NCBI GenBank assembly: GCA_030537765.1
Contig: JAUNVH010000001.1
Location: 1 to 55,046, forward strand
DNA length: 55,046 nucleotides
Source of the DNA: Tissierellia bacterium
Lineage (GTDB): Bacteria > Bacillota > Clostridia > Tissierellales > Peptoniphilaceae
Reading direction: 5' to 3'
Shown here: positions 43,740 to 54,140 of the stretch, one piece after another
How the letters are laid out: every line of letters begins with the position of its first letter
How positions within the stretch are numbered: position 1 is the stretch's first letter
Translations under genes and position numbers: made by a program
Notes under the pieces: model-generated
Seen by the model: the letters and a program-made list of their open reading frames with translations, nothing else
Told to the model about the DNA's origin: nothing
The model's database searches: none

Positions 43740-44387
43740 TTAATTTTCTATCAATTCAATTTCGGTTATATTACCGTTTAAGCTGATTTGGAATTTAGTA
43801 TCTGCCATTTCTGCTAATTGCTCATTGTGCGTAACCATAATTATTTGACGATCAAATCTTTCTGCTGATTTTTTTAAAAAATCACCTACATTAAAAATAT
43901 AATTATTGCTGACATGTTTTGCAGGCTCATCCAAAATTAAAGGGCCTTCGATTAGTGGTGAGTGTAATTGTAAAAACGATATTCTAAGAGCTATAGAAAT
44001 TATATCTATCACTCCCCCACCGTTAGAAATCTCTGGTTTAGTTCTCATTAAAACATCGTCTATATAAGTTTCGAGGAAAAATTCTGCACTTAAAGATTTC
44101 TTCGTATCTTTAATATCAATTTTGAAATCAATATTTTCATTAAATATATATTTTAAGCAATTGCTGACTAAAGATTCAATATTTAATCTAGCTTGATTTC
44201 TTGCATATTCTGCAACTTTTTTTAAAAGCACAGATACCTTTTCAAGAGTTAATACATATTGATCTATTTCTTCAATTTCTTCATTTATTGCTTGATATTG
44301 TGAATTTAAAAGATCGCATTCACTTTTTTTGGAAATATAAAATTTTTCACATGAGTTTACTATATTATCTAAAGTATTTATATCCAT
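43740..44387 (-). CDS. Rad50/SbcC-like ATPase C-terminal half
   Basis: 215-residue protein that begins with a short helical region (about 1-75, coiled-coil-like) and then holds the C-terminal lobe of an SMC/Rad50-like ATPase: a signature region SNGGGVIDIISIALRISFL (residues 121-139), Walker B LILDEP (150-155, Asp153 and Glu154), a D-loop-like AKHVS, and an H-loop in IIMVTHNEQ (His187). It has no Walker A. The 481-residue partner two genes upstream has Walker A and no Walker B, so together they would build one Rad50-like head. It starts one base into the preceding stop (TAATG). The signature deviates from LSGGE. It is the last gene of the recA-containing operon. Confidence 0.75.
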   Translation of the reverse strand: MDINTLDNIVNSCEKFYISKKSECDLLNSQYQAINEEIEEIDQYVLTLEKVSVLLKKVAEYARNQARLNIESLVSNCLKYIFNENIDFKIDIKDTKKSLSAEFFLETYIDDVLMRTKPEISNGGGVIDIISIALRISFLQLHSPLIEGPLILDEPAKHVSNNYIFNVGDFLKKSAERFDRQIIMVTHNEQLAEMADTKFQISLNGNITEIELIEN

Positions 44388-44638
44388 TATTCTATCTTCT
44401 CAGTATTTAATTGGGGTAAGAGTTTTTCAGCTTGATTAAACAGCTCTTCTATCTCTGTTTGTAATTTATTAATTTCAGAATCTAAATCTTTTGGTTTAAT
44501 ACCTAATTTATCAAGCTCTTCGAGTATTAATTTTTCCTGTCTTTGTAGTTCTTCTAATCTTGTTTCTGCTTTGACTTTAAGCATTTTAGATTCTTGTAAT
44601 TTTTTTTGTAAGCTCTCTAATCTGTTTTCATACTTCAT
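44387..44638 (-). CDS. Small coiled-coil protein in the Rad50-like module
   Basis: 83-residue, almost fully helical, charged protein with heptad-like spacing (ENRLESLQKKLQESKMLKVK...). It is rich in Glu, Lys and Leu and has no cysteine. Function is unknown; lying between the two ATPase halves, it may supply or cap the coiled coil that connects them. I prefer ATG 44638 (AGGAG nine bases upstream) over ATG 44644, which overlaps the stop of the upstream gene. Its stop overlaps the start of the C-half gene. Confidence 0.65.
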   Translation of the reverse strand: MKYENRLESLQKKLQESKMLKVKAETRLEELQRQEKLILEELDKLGIKPKDLDSEINKLQTEIEELFNQAEKLLPQLNTEKIE

Positions 44639-44643
44639 ATTCA

Positions 44644-46089
44644 TCAGCTCCTAAGTGATTTTATAACATTTTCAATATCATGTTCGCAGATTTTATTAAA
44701 ACATGTTGGGCAAATATTATATTTTTTTAAAGTTTCTGCATAAACATTAATTTCATCGTTTATTTGACTTGAGATATCTTTAATATATTTTTTCAATTCA
44801 ACTTTTTTCTTAGATAATTCTTCATATTGATTTTTATAATGTATAGCATATTTTATATTGCTTGTAAGTAAGTTTAATTTATTATGTCTTTTTATTATAT
44901 CATCTAAATTCTTGAATGCTAAAATATAATTATTGCCTATTTTTAAGCTGTTTTCGATATTTTTATAATTTTCTTTCAGTTGATTTAGTCTATTATAATT
45001 GCCTATGTGCATAAGAATATTTTCATAATTAGAATAAGCATTTTCTAAATGTCTCAACTTTATAAGATTATTTTTATTAATTTTTATTTCTTTTATATTA
45101 TTCTTATACAAATTATTATACCGATTTATAAAATTTAGTTTTTCCGTGTTTTTCTTTATATCTTCTAAATTTATTTCTAATTTATCAATTCCTTTAAATG
45201 CATCGACCATTTTCATTAGTTTATTTTGTGATGAATTTATTTTTAATAATTCAGTTTTTAAAGTCGAAATATTTTTTAATTTAAAAGTTAATTTGTGCAA
45301 TTTTAAAATAAATTGCTCAAATTCATCTAATCTATTTAGCTTGCTAAGAATATTTTTAGTATACTCTTTTTTTACATTTATTTCTTTATATTTCTCATAT
45401 ATATCTTTATTTATAATTAATTTTGAGTTTTTTGATTTTATTTCTTGATTAATTGTTTTTAACTTTGTCAAATTTTCATTATAATTTTTCAAATAATCAA
45501 ATTTAGATATTTCGTTTTTTAAATTATCTCTTGTTTGACATTTTTGCCTTTTAATAGTATTGCTTCTTGATATATCTAAACTCGTCTTTCTCTGAGCTTT
45601 ATCAACATAGTCTACACCAACCAATTTACCAATAGCATTAGCTTTACCCGACGGGCTTTCTGATATTAAGAACGGAGCTTCTAATTGATCAGAAATATTT
45701 AAATTCGCTTTAAGATCATCGGTGATTTGCATTGGAACAATATTTATTGCGTCCGTAATTTCTAATGGAATATTGTAGCCAAATCCTTCATAGATTTCTG
45801 TTGAGCCGTCGGGCATCGTTAATTTATAGCCATTTTTTCCTGATCCTCTGTATCGCAAGAGCTTTATATTGTTATTAAAAGTTATTTCAACCTCAACTCG
45901 TTTTTCATTATCGCGTAAAAAGTAATCGCCTGCAGGTTCATTGTATAATGCCCATTTAATGGCTCTGATAATTGCTGTTTTACCGGTATTTGACGGTCCT
46001 ACAAAAGCATTGAAACCTTCAGAAAACTCAATTAAACTGTCTTTATGCGATTGAAAATTTTTTATCCTAACCGATTTAATTTTAATCAT
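44644..46089 (-). CDS. Rad50/SbcC-like ATPase N-terminal half with C-terminal CPTC motif
   Basis: 481 residues. The N-terminal lobe of an SMC/Rad50-like ATPase starts IKIKSVRIKNFQSHKD, with Walker A GPSNTGKT (31-38) and a Q-loop region near 125-150 (DQLEAPFLISESPSGKANAI). A long, mostly helical middle (about 160-455) rich in Leu, Lys and Asn follows. The protein ends in CPTC (460-463) then Cys468 and His470, which resembles a zinc hook or a small zinc site exactly at the point where the protein is split. Signature and Walker B are missing and supplied by a separate gene. It overlaps the phosphoesterase gene by 8 bases. Confidence 0.75.
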   Translation of the reverse strand: MIKIKSVRIKNFQSHKDSLIEFSEGFNAFVGPSNTGKTAIIRAIKWALYNEPAGDYFLRDNEKRVEVEITFNNNIKLLRYRGSGKNGYKLTMPDGSTEIYEGFGYNIPLEITDAINIVPMQITDDLKANLNISDQLEAPFLISESPSGKANAIGKLVGVDYVDKAQRKTSLDISRSNTIKRQKCQTRDNLKNEISKFDYLKNYNENLTKLKTINQEIKSKNSKLIINKDIYEKYKEINVKKEYTKNILSKLNRLDEFEQFILKLHKLTFKLKNISTLKTELLKINSSQNKLMKMVDAFKGIDKLEINLEDIKKNTEKLNFINRYNNLYKNNIKEIKINKNNLIKLRHLENAYSNYENILMHIGNYNRLNQLKENYKNIENSLKIGNNYILAFKNLDDIIKRHNKLNLLTSNIKYAIHYKNQYEELSKKKVELKKYIKDISSQINDEINVYAETLKKYNICPTCFNKICEHDIENVIKSLRS

Positions 46090-47056
46090 ATTTATTCTTG
46101 CTCCTGGCTTCTTCTATTCTTTCTAATGCTTCTCTTTTGACATTTGAGTCAAATTCAGAATCTTGTGCTATTTTTTCCATTATTGTTTCAATGGAAAAAT
46201 TGCTATGGTGTTTTGAACTGTCTATCAATTCAATAAATTTATTTAAGCGCTGATTAAACACCTTTGCCTTTTCAATATGGCTTCTATCTAGAACTTGACT
46301 GCCTGATTTTGCAGAATTCAGATATATATCTTCAATTATTATATCGTCTTTAGTCAATGTTATAGAATTAAATTTTGGTTTCCTGTTAATTTCATTAAGA
46401 GAACTACTTATTCTTAGTAGACTGCCGGGATTTACAAAATATTTTCCTTCGTGATTCAATGTAGGAAATCCCAGATGGTAGTGGCCTGCCAATATTATAT
46501 CAGCTTCCGTATCAAGTATATTATCGATTAATATATGTGGCACATCTTTTATGAATGGCTTGTCTATCAAAAATCCATGAACTATTTCTATATAATAATC
46601 AGAATTTTCATAGTCACTTTTTCTTATTATATAATTATTAGGATCAGAATCTAAATCATATTTGAAATGTCTTGCTATTAAGCATATCTTTAATCCATTT
46701 TCAATATAGATACCATCATGAGGTATCAATTTTAGTATTCCAATATTAATTAAAAAGCCCATAATACTCCTATTGATTGTAGATAAATTATAACCAAATA
46801 TATCATGATTACCAATAATAGTATAAATGGGCATATTAAAATCCATCAAGATATTTGCAATATCTGATGCTATTGATATAGAAGAATCGGGACGATCAAA
46901 AAGATCGCCACCGAAAACTATAAAGTCATATTTATTTGAATTAGCATAATTTTTTATTTCAATAAGTTTAGCTTTAACTGTCTCGAAATAATTGTCTATT
47001 CTACTTTTGGGATTGGTTCCCTTTACATGTACATCTGTGAAGAAAATAAACTTCAT
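46082..47056 (-). CDS. Mre11/SbcD-like metallophosphoesterase
   Basis: 324-residue calcineurin-like phosphoesterase. The metal-binding motifs of the Mre11/SbcD family are present in order: FTDVH (D-x-H), FGGDLFDRPD (G-G-D-x-x-D), IIGNHDIFG (G-N-H-D), then HGF, and late GHYHLG (G-H-x-H). After about residue 240 a helical end (about 240-324) may be the site that binds the ATPase partner. The ATG lies 11 bases after the recA stop with AAAAGGAT as ribosome binding site, so it is almost certainly co-transcribed with recA. It could instead be a YhaO-like nuclease; the adjoining ATPase halves argue for a repair nuclease. Confidence 0.8.
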   Translation of the reverse strand: MKFIFFTDVHVKGTNPKSRIDNYFETVKAKLIEIKNYANSNKYDFIVFGGDLFDRPDSSISIASDIANILMDFNMPIYTIIGNHDIFGYNLSTINRSIMGFLINIGILKLIPHDGIYIENGLKICLIARHFKYDLDSDPNNYIIRKSDYENSDYYIEIVHGFLIDKPFIKDVPHILIDNILDTEADIILAGHYHLGFPTLNHEGKYFVNPGSLLRISSSLNEINRKPKFNSITLTKDDIIIEDIYLNSAKSGSQVLDRSHIEKAKVFNQRLNKFIELIDSSKHHSNFSIETIMEKIAQDSEFDSNVKREALERIEEARSKNKYD

Positions 47057-47067
47057 AATAATCCTTT

Positions 47068-48117
47068 TTAATCTAAATCTTCTATTTTAGTTTGCTCATT
47101 TCTCTTTACTTCTTCTCCTAATGGCTCAAGATTATAAAACTCTCTAACTTTGATTTCTATTTCTCTGCTCAAATCTGGATTTTGTACTAACAATTCTCTT
47201 ATATTGTCTCTTCCCTGACCAAGTCTTTCTTCATTATAGCTATACCAAGAGCCAGCTTTGTCTATAATATTTGCTTTCACAGCTGCATCTAGGATATTGC
47301 CTTCTTTAGAGATTCCCTTACCATAAATAATATCGAATTCAGCAATTCTAAAAGGTGGTGCAATTTTGTTTTTAACCACTTTAACTCTTGTTTTATTGCC
47401 AATTACTACATCTTTATCTTTGATTTGTTCTGATCTTCTAACATCTAGCCTAATTGTAGAATAGAATTTCAAGGCTCTTCCGCCAGAAGTAGTTTCAGGA
47501 CTTCCAAACATAACTCCGACTTTTTCTCTTAACTGATTAATAAATATAACTGCTGCTTTAGATTTATTTATTGCGGCAGTCAATTTTCTCATAGCTTGAG
47601 ACATCATTCTGGCTTGTGCTCCCATTTGAGCATCTCCCATTAGCCCTTCTATTTCAGTCTTTGGCACCAAAGCAGCTACAGAGTCTATAACGACCATATC
47701 AACACCATTACTTCTTACCAATGCTTCACAAATCTCCAAAGCTTGTTCACCATAATCCGGTTGAGACAAAACTAAGTTTGGAATATCTACACCTAGTCTT
47801 GAAGCATAAGCGGGATCAAGTGCGTGTTCAGCATCTATAAATGCTGCTGTTCCACCTAGCTTTTGACATTCAGCAATCATATGAAGCGCTACCGTAGTTT
47901 TGCCTGAAGATTCAGGCCCATAAATTTCGATAACTCTACCTCTAGGAATGCCTCCAACACCTAAGGCCAAATCTAATTCGATTGAACCGGTAGGAATTAC
48001 GTCCATATTAAGTTTTGCATCTTCGCCCATTCTCATTACGGCGCCTTTTCCATATCTCTTTTCAATATTTGCCATTGCGGCATCTAATGCCTTTTTTTTG
48101 TTAATTTTATCGGACAT
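47068..48117 (-). CDS. recA: Recombinase RecA
   Basis: Strand-exchange protein that also triggers LexA cleavage. The 349 residues show Walker [10 protein letters not shown], Walker B-like [12 protein letters not shown], the L1/L2 loops ([28 protein letters not shown]) and a short C-terminal acidic tail ending EDLD. It follows cinA by 10 bases in an operon with ftsK, rimO and pgsA. recX, the usual follower, is missing, and the Mre11/Rad50-like module takes its place. Regulation by LexA would have to act at the distant promoter upstream of dut. Confidence 0.98.
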   Translation of the reverse strand: MSDKINKKKALDAAMANIEKRYGKGAVMRMGEDAKLNMDVIPTGSIELDLALGVGGIPRGRVIEIYGPESSGKTTVALHMIAECQKLGGTAAFIDAEHALDPAYASRLGVDIPNLVLSQPDYGEQALEICEALVRSNGVDMVVIDSVAALVPKTEIEGLMGDAQMGAQARMMSQAMRKLTAAINKSKAAVIFINQLREKVGVMFGSPETTSGGRALKFYSTIRLDVRRSEQIKDKDVVIGNKTRVKVVKNKIAPPFRIAEFDIIYGKGISKEGNILDAAVKANIIDKAGSWYSYNEERLGQGRDNIRELLVQNPDLSREIEIKVREFYNLEPLGEEVKRNEQTKIEDLD

Positions 48118-48127
48118 CAGTACCCTC

Positions 48128-49342
48128 CTAATTTTTATTTATTAACTTTAACAATTCTATCAACGCTTTATTTGCAGCGTAATTTTTTATACGCTCTCTA
48201 TTTCCTATAAAATGAGATTTAAATACTCTATTTTCAAAGTTATCTCCTATGCCAATATATACTAATCCAACCTCTCCACCATCTCCAGCATCTGGTCCTG
48301 CATAACCTGTTATAGATATTCTGTAATCTGCATCATATTTTGTCGCTAAACCAATAAGCATTTCTTCACAAACCTCTGAGCTAACAGCAGAGAATTTATC
48401 TAAAGTATCTTTCTTTACATATAATTCTTTTATTTTTGAATTTTCAGTATAAGTCACGCCACCATATATTAATACATTTGAGGCACCAGGGATATTTGTA
48501 ATCCTATTGGCAATTAATCCTCCAGTGATGGATTCTGCCAATGTTAGTGTTTTTCTCTTATTTATTAAGATTTTTACGATTTCTGATTCAACTGTATTTA
48601 AATTTTCATAAAATATTTCATCTTTAAATTTTTCTTTTAAGAGATTTATAATTTCAAATGCATAAATCTCGTCATTTTTATTATACTCTATACTAATATC
48701 TATTATACCATTATTTACATAAGTATTTATTTCTAAAATATCCCTATTATAATCAATTTTTCTTATTTCAGTCTCTATTAAAGACTCGCCTTTGCCAAAT
48801 AGATTTAAAGTATAATTTGATAATTGATTGCTATTATAAAGCTTTAGATATTTCTTTAACATGGGTAGCATTTCTGTTGGTGGTCCTGGCAAGACCAGTA
48901 TATCAAATCCATTATGCTCTACTGAATAACCCGAGGCAGTCCCATTGTTATTAATAATTATTTTGTAACCTTTAGGAAAATATGCTTGTTTTAGATTGTT
49001 TTTTGGCATTTTTCTATTTAAAGACAAATAATAATCTTTTATTCTTTGTAATTCATTAGTATCTAAGATTAACTCGGCTCCTATTGCCTTAGAGACGATT
49101 TCAGTCGTTATATCATCTTCCGTTGGTCCCAAACCTCCAGTGATAATTATTAAATTCCCATCAAAATTATCGAAAACACTCTTGAGTTCAGAGTATAAGA
49201 GTAAGCGATCGTCCCTAATACTAATTTGTTTATCGATCTCAAAGCCATATTTTCTAAGTTCTTTTGATATTTCTATAAGATTTGTATTTACTGTTCTACC
49301 ATTTAGTAATTCAGATCCGATATTGATAATATTTGCAATCAT
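48128..49342 (-). CDS. cinA: CinA-like protein (MoaB-like domain plus nicotinamide-nucleotide amidohydrolase)
   Basis: 404 residues. The N-terminal half is MoaB/MogA-like ([19 protein letters not shown]) and the C-terminal half is the PncC amidase domain ([41 protein letters not shown]). In many Gram-positive bacteria cinA is in the competence/damage-inducible recA operon, as here. Start and pgsA stop overlap as TAATG. Confidence 0.92.
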   Translation of the reverse strand: MIANIINIGSELLNGRTVNTNLIEISKELRKYGFEIDKQISIRDDRLLLYSELKSVFDNFDGNLIIITGGLGPTEDDITTEIVSKAIGAELILDTNELQRIKDYYLSLNRKMPKNNLKQAYFPKGYKIIINNNGTASGYSVEHNGFDILVLPGPPTEMLPMLKKYLKLYNSNQLSNYTLNLFGKGESLIETEIRKIDYNRDILEINTYVNNGIIDISIEYNKNDEIYAFEIINLLKEKFKDEIFYENLNTVESEIVKILINKRKTLTLAESITGGLIANRITNIPGASNVLIYGGVTYTENSKIKELYVKKDTLDKFSAVSSEVCEEMLIGLATKYDADYRISITGYAGPDAGDGGEVGLVYIGIGDNFENRVFKSHFIGNRERIKNYAANKALIELLKLINKN

Positions 49343-49881
49343 TAAAACTCATCTCCAAATACATCTTTATTTTTATATATATAATCGTATCCAGAAACAA
49401 TTGTCATCAATAAAGCTAAGTATAAGACAATATTGAATACGAGGGCATAAAATCTTATCTGATACTTACCAAAAAAAGAAATTATAATTATTGCCATTTG
49501 ACTCACAGTTTTGAATTTTCCAAGTTGACTTGCAGCTATTGTAACTCCTTTTGAAACGGCAATAGTCCTAAAACCTGTTATAATCAATTCCCTAGCTAAA
49601 ATTGTTATTACAATCCACGCTGGTATTACAGAATTTGAGGCTAAAAGTACGAAAGCCGCCATTGTAAGGAGCTTATCGGCAAGAGGATCGATAAATTTGC
49701 CAAAGTCTGTGACTAAATTTCTACTTCTAGCAATATATCCATCCAAAAAGTCAGTAAAAGATGCTAGACAAAATATTACTAATGGAATTATTGGATTTGT
49801 ATAAAAACTCATATAAAAACTTAGTACAAAAATGGGTGTCAATAATATTCTAAAAATTGTTATTTTATTTGCTAAATTCAT
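49342..49881 (-). CDS. pgsA: CDP-diacylglycerol-glycerol-3-phosphate 3-phosphatidyltransferase
   Basis: Membrane enzyme of phosphatidylglycerol synthesis. The CDP-alcohol phosphotransferase motif is complete: D-FL-DG-YI-AR, eight residues, G, three, D, three, D (within SFTDFLDGYIARSRNL and FGKFIDPLADK). Several hydrophobic helices follow. ATG 49881 has GGAG nine bases upstream; the TTG 49896 overlaps it. Length 179. It overlaps rimO by 17 bases. Confidence 0.94.
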   Translation of the reverse strand: MNLANKITIFRILLTPIFVLSFYMSFYTNPIIPLVIFCLASFTDFLDGYIARSRNLVTDFGKFIDPLADKLLTMAAFVLLASNSVIPAWIVITILARELIITGFRTIAVSKGVTIAASQLGKFKTVSQMAIIIISFFGKYQIRFYALVFNIVLYLALLMTIVSGYDYIYKNKDVFGDEF

Positions 49882-51202
49882 CGTAAATTTCTCCAATTAA
49901 ATCATATTCAAGTGCGTCTGTTATTTTAACCTTTACAAATTCTCCAATTTGCAAGTTTTTTGTCACATTTTCGATATAACATACACCATCTATTTCAGGT
50001 GCGTCTTGATAAGTTCTTCCAACATAAGTATTTCCTATCTTTTCCTCGATTAAAACATCTAAAACTCTATTAATTTTTGAATTCATTTTTTCTTCTGAAA
50101 TCTTTGCTTGAAGAGTCATTATTTTATTATACCTTGAACTCTTTACATCTTCTTCTATTTGGCTCACCATATTAAAAGCCGGAGTATTTTCTTCTCTAGA
50201 ATATTTAAAAACCCCTAATCTATCAAATTTATTTCTTTCAATAAAATGATATAGTTTTTGAAACTCCTCTTCAGTTTCCCCAGGAAAGCCTACAATAAAT
50301 GTAGTTCTTATTGCCATATCGGGTATTTCTTTTTTTAATTTATCAATTAGATTTTGAATATCTTCGCTTTTTAATTTTCTATTCATTCTTTGAAGTACTG
50401 AATCGGCAAAATGTTGCAATGGGAGATCGACATAATTCAAAAGTTTGTCATTATTTTTAAATTCATCAATTAAGTCTTGTTCAAAATTATCTGGATATAA
50501 ATACATTATTCTAATCCATTTTAAATCTTCAATACGACTGATTTCAGAAATAAGGGTAGACAAAGCACTTCTTCCATATAAATCAATACCGTAATCTGTG
50601 GTATTTTGAGCAATGAGAATAATTTCTCTAGCTCCTTTTGACACTAGGTATTTTATTTCAGCGTAAATATCTTCTATCTTTCGACTTCTATTTTTACCTC
50701 TAAGTTTTGGAATAATACAATAAGAGCAAAAATTATTGCAACCTTCACTTATTTTTACATATTCTGTTGTTTTTACTTCTTTTCTATAGATATTTTCAGG
50801 ATATATATTGTTAATATTATCAGTATCTACATATCTCTCCCCATTGTATATAGCTTCGATTGCATCATTTATTTTATCGATATTTCCCGTTCCTATGATA
50901 GCATCAACTTCTGGCACTTCTTCATAAAATTGCCTAGAATAGCGCTGTGCCAAGCAGCCAGTCATTATGATTTTTTCGCAATTTCCAATTGCTTTATACT
51001 GTATAACTTCCATAATTGTATCTATGGATTCTTCTTTTGCATCCCCAATAAAGCCGCAAGTGTTTACTACAATTATTTCTGCTTTTAATATATCATCTGT
51101 TAAATCTAAACTTGCATTTGTCACAAAAGATTGCATTAAATAAGTATCGATAGTATTTTTAGAGCAACCTAAAGTAACAAAAGTAATTTTTTTATTGTTC
51201 AT
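49865..51202 (-). CDS. rimO: Ribosomal protein S12 methylthiotransferase RimO
   Basis: Radical-SAM methylthiotransferase that modifies Asp of S12. The UPF0004 domain cysteines are in [19 protein letters not shown] and MTGCLAQR, the radical-SAM triad is in [16 protein letters not shown], and a C-terminal TRAM domain ends the protein. Length 445. It differs from MiaB (also in this window) by the conserved short N-terminal part and absence of MiaB features. The start overlaps the ftsK stop by 11 bases. Confidence 0.94.
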   Translation of the reverse strand: MNNKKITFVTLGCSKNTIDTYLMQSFVTNASLDLTDDILKAEIIVVNTCGFIGDAKEESIDTIMEVIQYKAIGNCEKIIMTGCLAQRYSRQFYEEVPEVDAIIGTGNIDKINDAIEAIYNGERYVDTDNINNIYPENIYRKEVKTTEYVKISEGCNNFCSYCIIPKLRGKNRSRKIEDIYAEIKYLVSKGAREIILIAQNTTDYGIDLYGRSALSTLISEISRIEDLKWIRIMYLYPDNFEQDLIDEFKNNDKLLNYVDLPLQHFADSVLQRMNRKLKSEDIQNLIDKLKKEIPDMAIRTTFIVGFPGETEEEFQKLYHFIERNKFDRLGVFKYSREENTPAFNMVSQIEEDVKSSRYNKIMTLQAKISEEKMNSKINRVLDVLIEEKIGNTYVGRTYQDAPEIDGVCYIENVTKNLQIGEFVKVKITDALEYDLIGEIYDEFSK

Positions 51203-53450
51203 TATTTTCCGCCATATTTAAATATTCTTGATACGAAATTAAAACTTTTCTGGGTTTAGAACCTTCATAAGGCCCAATAATGCCCATCTCTTCCATAGAG
51301 TCAATAATTCTTGCTGCTCTCGAGTATCCAATTCTCAATTTGCGTTGCAAATAAGATATAGAAGCCTGCTCATCAGTCAGAATGATTTTAATAGCTTCTT
51401 CCATTAGTGGCTCCGAATCATCGACTTCAATTTTTTCAGTATATTCAATAGCTTTTACTATATCATCACTATAGTCATGTTCCGTTTTAGATTTCACGAA
51501 ATTGACAACTTTATCAACTTCTTTATCGGATACAAATGCGCCCTGCGCTCTCATAGGCTTGGAATACGAAGATGGATAATATAGCATATCACCCTTACCA
51601 AGCAACTTTTCAGCGCCCGACATATCGAGTATTGTCCTAGAATCGATTTGAGAGCTTACGGAAAAACTTATTCTGGAAGGTATATTGGCTTTAATAACGC
51701 CTGTTATTACATCGACAGATGGTCTTTGCGTGGCAATAATTAAATGCATTCCTGCAGCTCGGGCCATTTGAGCAAGTCTAGTTATATAATCTTCAACCTC
51801 ATTGGAAGCTACCATCATTAAATCTGAAAGCTCATCGATAATGATTACGATTTTAGGAAGTTTCTCTGCATCTGGACTCTCTACTGCATTATAAGACTTT
51901 ATATCTCTAACCGAATTCTTAGCAAAAATTTTGTAACGCCTTTCCATCTCATCTACTGCCCAAGCCAAAGCAGATGCAGCTTTTTTAGGATTGGTTACAA
52001 CAGGAATCAAAAGATGAGGGATTTCGTTATAATTACTAAGTTCAACAACTTTAGGATCTATAAGAATCATCTTTACATCTTTTGGAGAGCTCTTATATAA
52101 AATACTTAAAATAATAGTATTAATGCAAACTGATTTACCAGAACCTGTAGCTCCAGCAATCAATAAATGAGGCATTTCTTCGATTGCAGATATTAAAAGC
52201 TCACCAGTTACATTTTTTCCTAATGGAAGTGGAATATCATATGGTAAATTTTTAAATTGCTCTGAATCTATAATTTCTCGTAAAAATACTGGTGATTTCT
52301 TACTATTTGGTATTTCTATTCCCACAGCAGTCTTGCCAGGAATAGGAGCTAGAATTCTTATATCTTGAGTTGCTAAGCTAAAAGCAAGATTATCTTGTAA
52401 ACTGACAATCTTATTTAATCTAACGCCAGGTTCAGGAATTAATTCATAACAAGTTACTGTAGGACCAGTATTTACTTTTGTAACTTTGGCATCAATATTA
52501 AAGTTGCGCATGGTCTCTTCTATAATTCTACTATTTTTTAATATAGCATCTTTGTCATGCTTATATACTTCATTATTTTTGTTTAAAAAATTAATATTTG
52601 GAAATTCATAATGTGCTTCTAAACCCTTAAAATCATCTGATTTAGGTATAATTATAGAATCACTGCTATTTGCAGCTGTATTTGGATTCTTTTTATTTTT
52701 CTTATCCTGATTTAGATCTTTTTTATCCAATTCCTTTCTACTAGAGTCTATAATAATAGGTTCACTAAAAGAATTTGCTGTATCGATTTGAATACTTTTT
52801 TCAGTAGATAGTTTTTCAGTATCATCCTTTAAACTTTTAGCTTCAATATCTTGTTTTATATTAGAAAACTTCTCTACTAAAAAGATCTTTAAATCTTTTA
52901 AAACTTCAAATGTATTTATTCCTATCTGTTTATAATCGAGATCAAATAGCAAAATGATAAAAAACAATGTAAAAAATACGGTAAAAATTGTACTTCCTAC
53001 CTTGCCCAAAAATTTATATAAAAAGCTATTTAAAAAAGCTCCAATTAGACCTCCGTTTACGCCCATTAGTAAATTATTTACGCCAAATACAAATCGGTTT
53101 TTAAAAATACCAGGATTTGCAGATCGCAAATCGAAAAATATAGCTATCGTAAATAATAATAAAGTTGCAGAAAGTATTATTGTAAAATCACGATTAGACT
53201 TCCTGTGAACATAAGACATTATACTTACAGTTATTAACAATAAGGGAATTAAATACCGTACAGAACCAAAAAGATAATAGAGTAGCGAATCTATAAATCT
53301 TCCGAAAATCCCCATATGGAATTTTAAAAGTGATAATAAAAATAGGATAGAAAGTAAAACTAAGCTTACTCTCATAATTCCAGACAAACTAAATTTTTTT
53401 ATAGTTTTTTTGTTTTTGGTCTTACGTTTTGCTCTACGATTGCTACTCAA
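51192..53450 (-). CDS. ftsK: DNA translocase FtsK/SpoIIIE
   Basis: 752-residue septal DNA pump: four membrane helices in the first 170 residues, a charged linker (about 190-290), the RecA-like motor with Walker [13 protein letters not shown] and Walker [15 protein letters not shown], and a C-terminal winged helix (gamma, [19 protein letters not shown]) that reads chromosome-orienting sequences. The gamma domain also activates Xer recombination in other bacteria, so the presence of a Xer gene and a dif-like site 10 kb away is coherent. The start is TTG 53450, eight bases after AGGAG. Confidence 0.96.
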   Translation of the reverse strand: MSSNRRAKRKTKNKKTIKKFSLSGIMRVSLVLLSILFLLSLLKFHMGIFGRFIDSLLYYLFGSVRYLIPLLLITVSIMSYVHRKSNRDFTIILSATLLLFTIAIFFDLRSANPGIFKNRFVFGVNNLLMGVNGGLIGAFLNSFLYKFLGKVGSTIFTVFFTLFFIILLFDLDYKQIGINTFEVLKDLKIFLVEKFSNIKQDIEAKSLKDDTEKLSTEKSIQIDTANSFSEPIIIDSSRKELDKKDLNQDKKNKKNPNTAANSSDSIIIPKSDDFKGLEAHYEFPNINFLNKNNEVYKHDKDAILKNSRIIEETMRNFNIDAKVTKVNTGPTVTCYELIPEPGVRLNKIVSLQDNLAFSLATQDIRILAPIPGKTAVGIEIPNSKKSPVFLREIIDSEQFKNLPYDIPLPLGKNVTGELLISAIEEMPHLLIAGATGSGKSVCINTIILSILYKSSPKDVKMILIDPKVVELSNYNEIPHLLIPVVTNPKKAASALAWAVDEMERRYKIFAKNSVRDIKSYNAVESPDAEKLPKIVIIIDELSDLMMVASNEVEDYITRLAQMARAAGMHLIIATQRPSVDVITGVIKANIPSRISFSVSSQIDSRTILDMSGAEKLLGKGDMLYYPSSYSKPMRAQGAFVSDKEVDKVVNFVKSKTEHDYSDDIVKAIEYTEKIEVDDSEPLMEEAIKIILTDEQASISYLQRKLRIGYSRAARIIDSMEEMGIIGPYEGSKPRKVLISYQEYLNMAENNEQ

Positions 53451-53455
53451 TACTA

Positions 53456-53893
53456 TTACTCCTTTATACCGCTATGTCCAAAACCACCATCTGCGCGTTT
53501 TGTAGACATAAGTTGATCAACTTCTTCTAATTCTATATTTTCTATTTTAGTCATAATCATTTGGGCTATTCTATCACCATTATTTATATTAAAAACTTTA
53601 TCTCCAAAATTAATTAAGATAATTCCAAGTTCGCCACGGTAATCGCTATCTATGGTACCTATGCCGTTGACAAGTCCAATTCCGTTTTTTAAAGCTAAGC
53701 CGCTTCTAGCCCTAATTTGTATTTCATATCCGCTTGGTATTTCTAAATACAAACCTGTTGGAATAAGTTTAATTTCACCAGGATGTAAAGCTATTTGTCC
53801 ATCTAAAAATGCTCTAATATCCATGCCAGATGCACCTTTTGTTTTATATTCTGGTAATGGATTGTTACTTTTATTAATTATTTTTATTTTCAT
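53456..53893 (-). CDS. dut: Deoxyuridine triphosphatase
   Basis: Keeps uracil out of DNA. The five dUTPase motifs are present: [28 protein letters not shown] with the active Asp, GDRIAQM and a C-terminal GGFGHSG arginine-free P-loop-like end ([10 protein letters not shown]). Length 145. ATG 53893 follows GAGAGGTG. It heads the transcript that continues through ftsK, rimO, pgsA, cinA and recA, and a perfect LexA box stands 62 bases upstream. Confidence 0.94.
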   Translation of the reverse strand: MKIKIINKSNNPLPEYKTKGASGMDIRAFLDGQIALHPGEIKLIPTGLYLEIPSGYEIQIRARSGLALKNGIGLVNGIGTIDSDYRGELGIILINFGDKVFNINNGDRIAQMIMTKIENIELEEVDQLMSTKRADGGFGHSGIKE

Positions 53894-53922
53894 ATTTTGC
53901 ACCTCTCATTATATTTTATCAG

Positions 53923-53950
53923 ATTATTAAAATAAATAAAGCAATTTCAA
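53923..53950 (-). promoter_or_regulatory. Possible dut operon promoter
   Basis: On the - strand TTGAAA (53945-53950) and AATAAT (53923-53928), 16-base spacer. Another -10 candidate (TATAAT, 53908-53913) lies closer to the gene without a good -35. Assignment is tentative. Confidence 0.4.
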
Positions 53951-53954
53951 ATAT

Positions 53955-53967
53955 GAACAAATGTTTC
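53955..53967. promoter_or_regulatory. Exact SOS (LexA) box
   Basis: GAACAAATGTTTC fits the Gram-positive consensus GAACRNRYGTTYC at every position. It sits just upstream of the possible dut promoter, in the gap shared with divergent rpmB. Confidence 0.75.
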
Positions 53968-54069
53968 AATTAATATTATACATCAAACTAAATATAAAAT
54001 CCATAGCTTAAAATAATTATAAAATAAATTAATGTCTCCTAAAAACGATGAAATCTCCAATAATTTATA

Positions 54070-54098
54070 TTGCAGTTATATTGATATTGTGGTAAAAT
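54070..54098 (+). promoter_or_regulatory. rpmB promoter
   Basis: TTGCAG (54070-54075) and TAAAAT (54093-54098), 17-base spacer; TG precedes the -10 by one base (TGGTAAAAT). Confidence 0.6.
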
Positions 54099-54140
54099 AT
54101 GTAAATGGTAATGACATGAATAAAGAGGAGGTGTTTTCCA

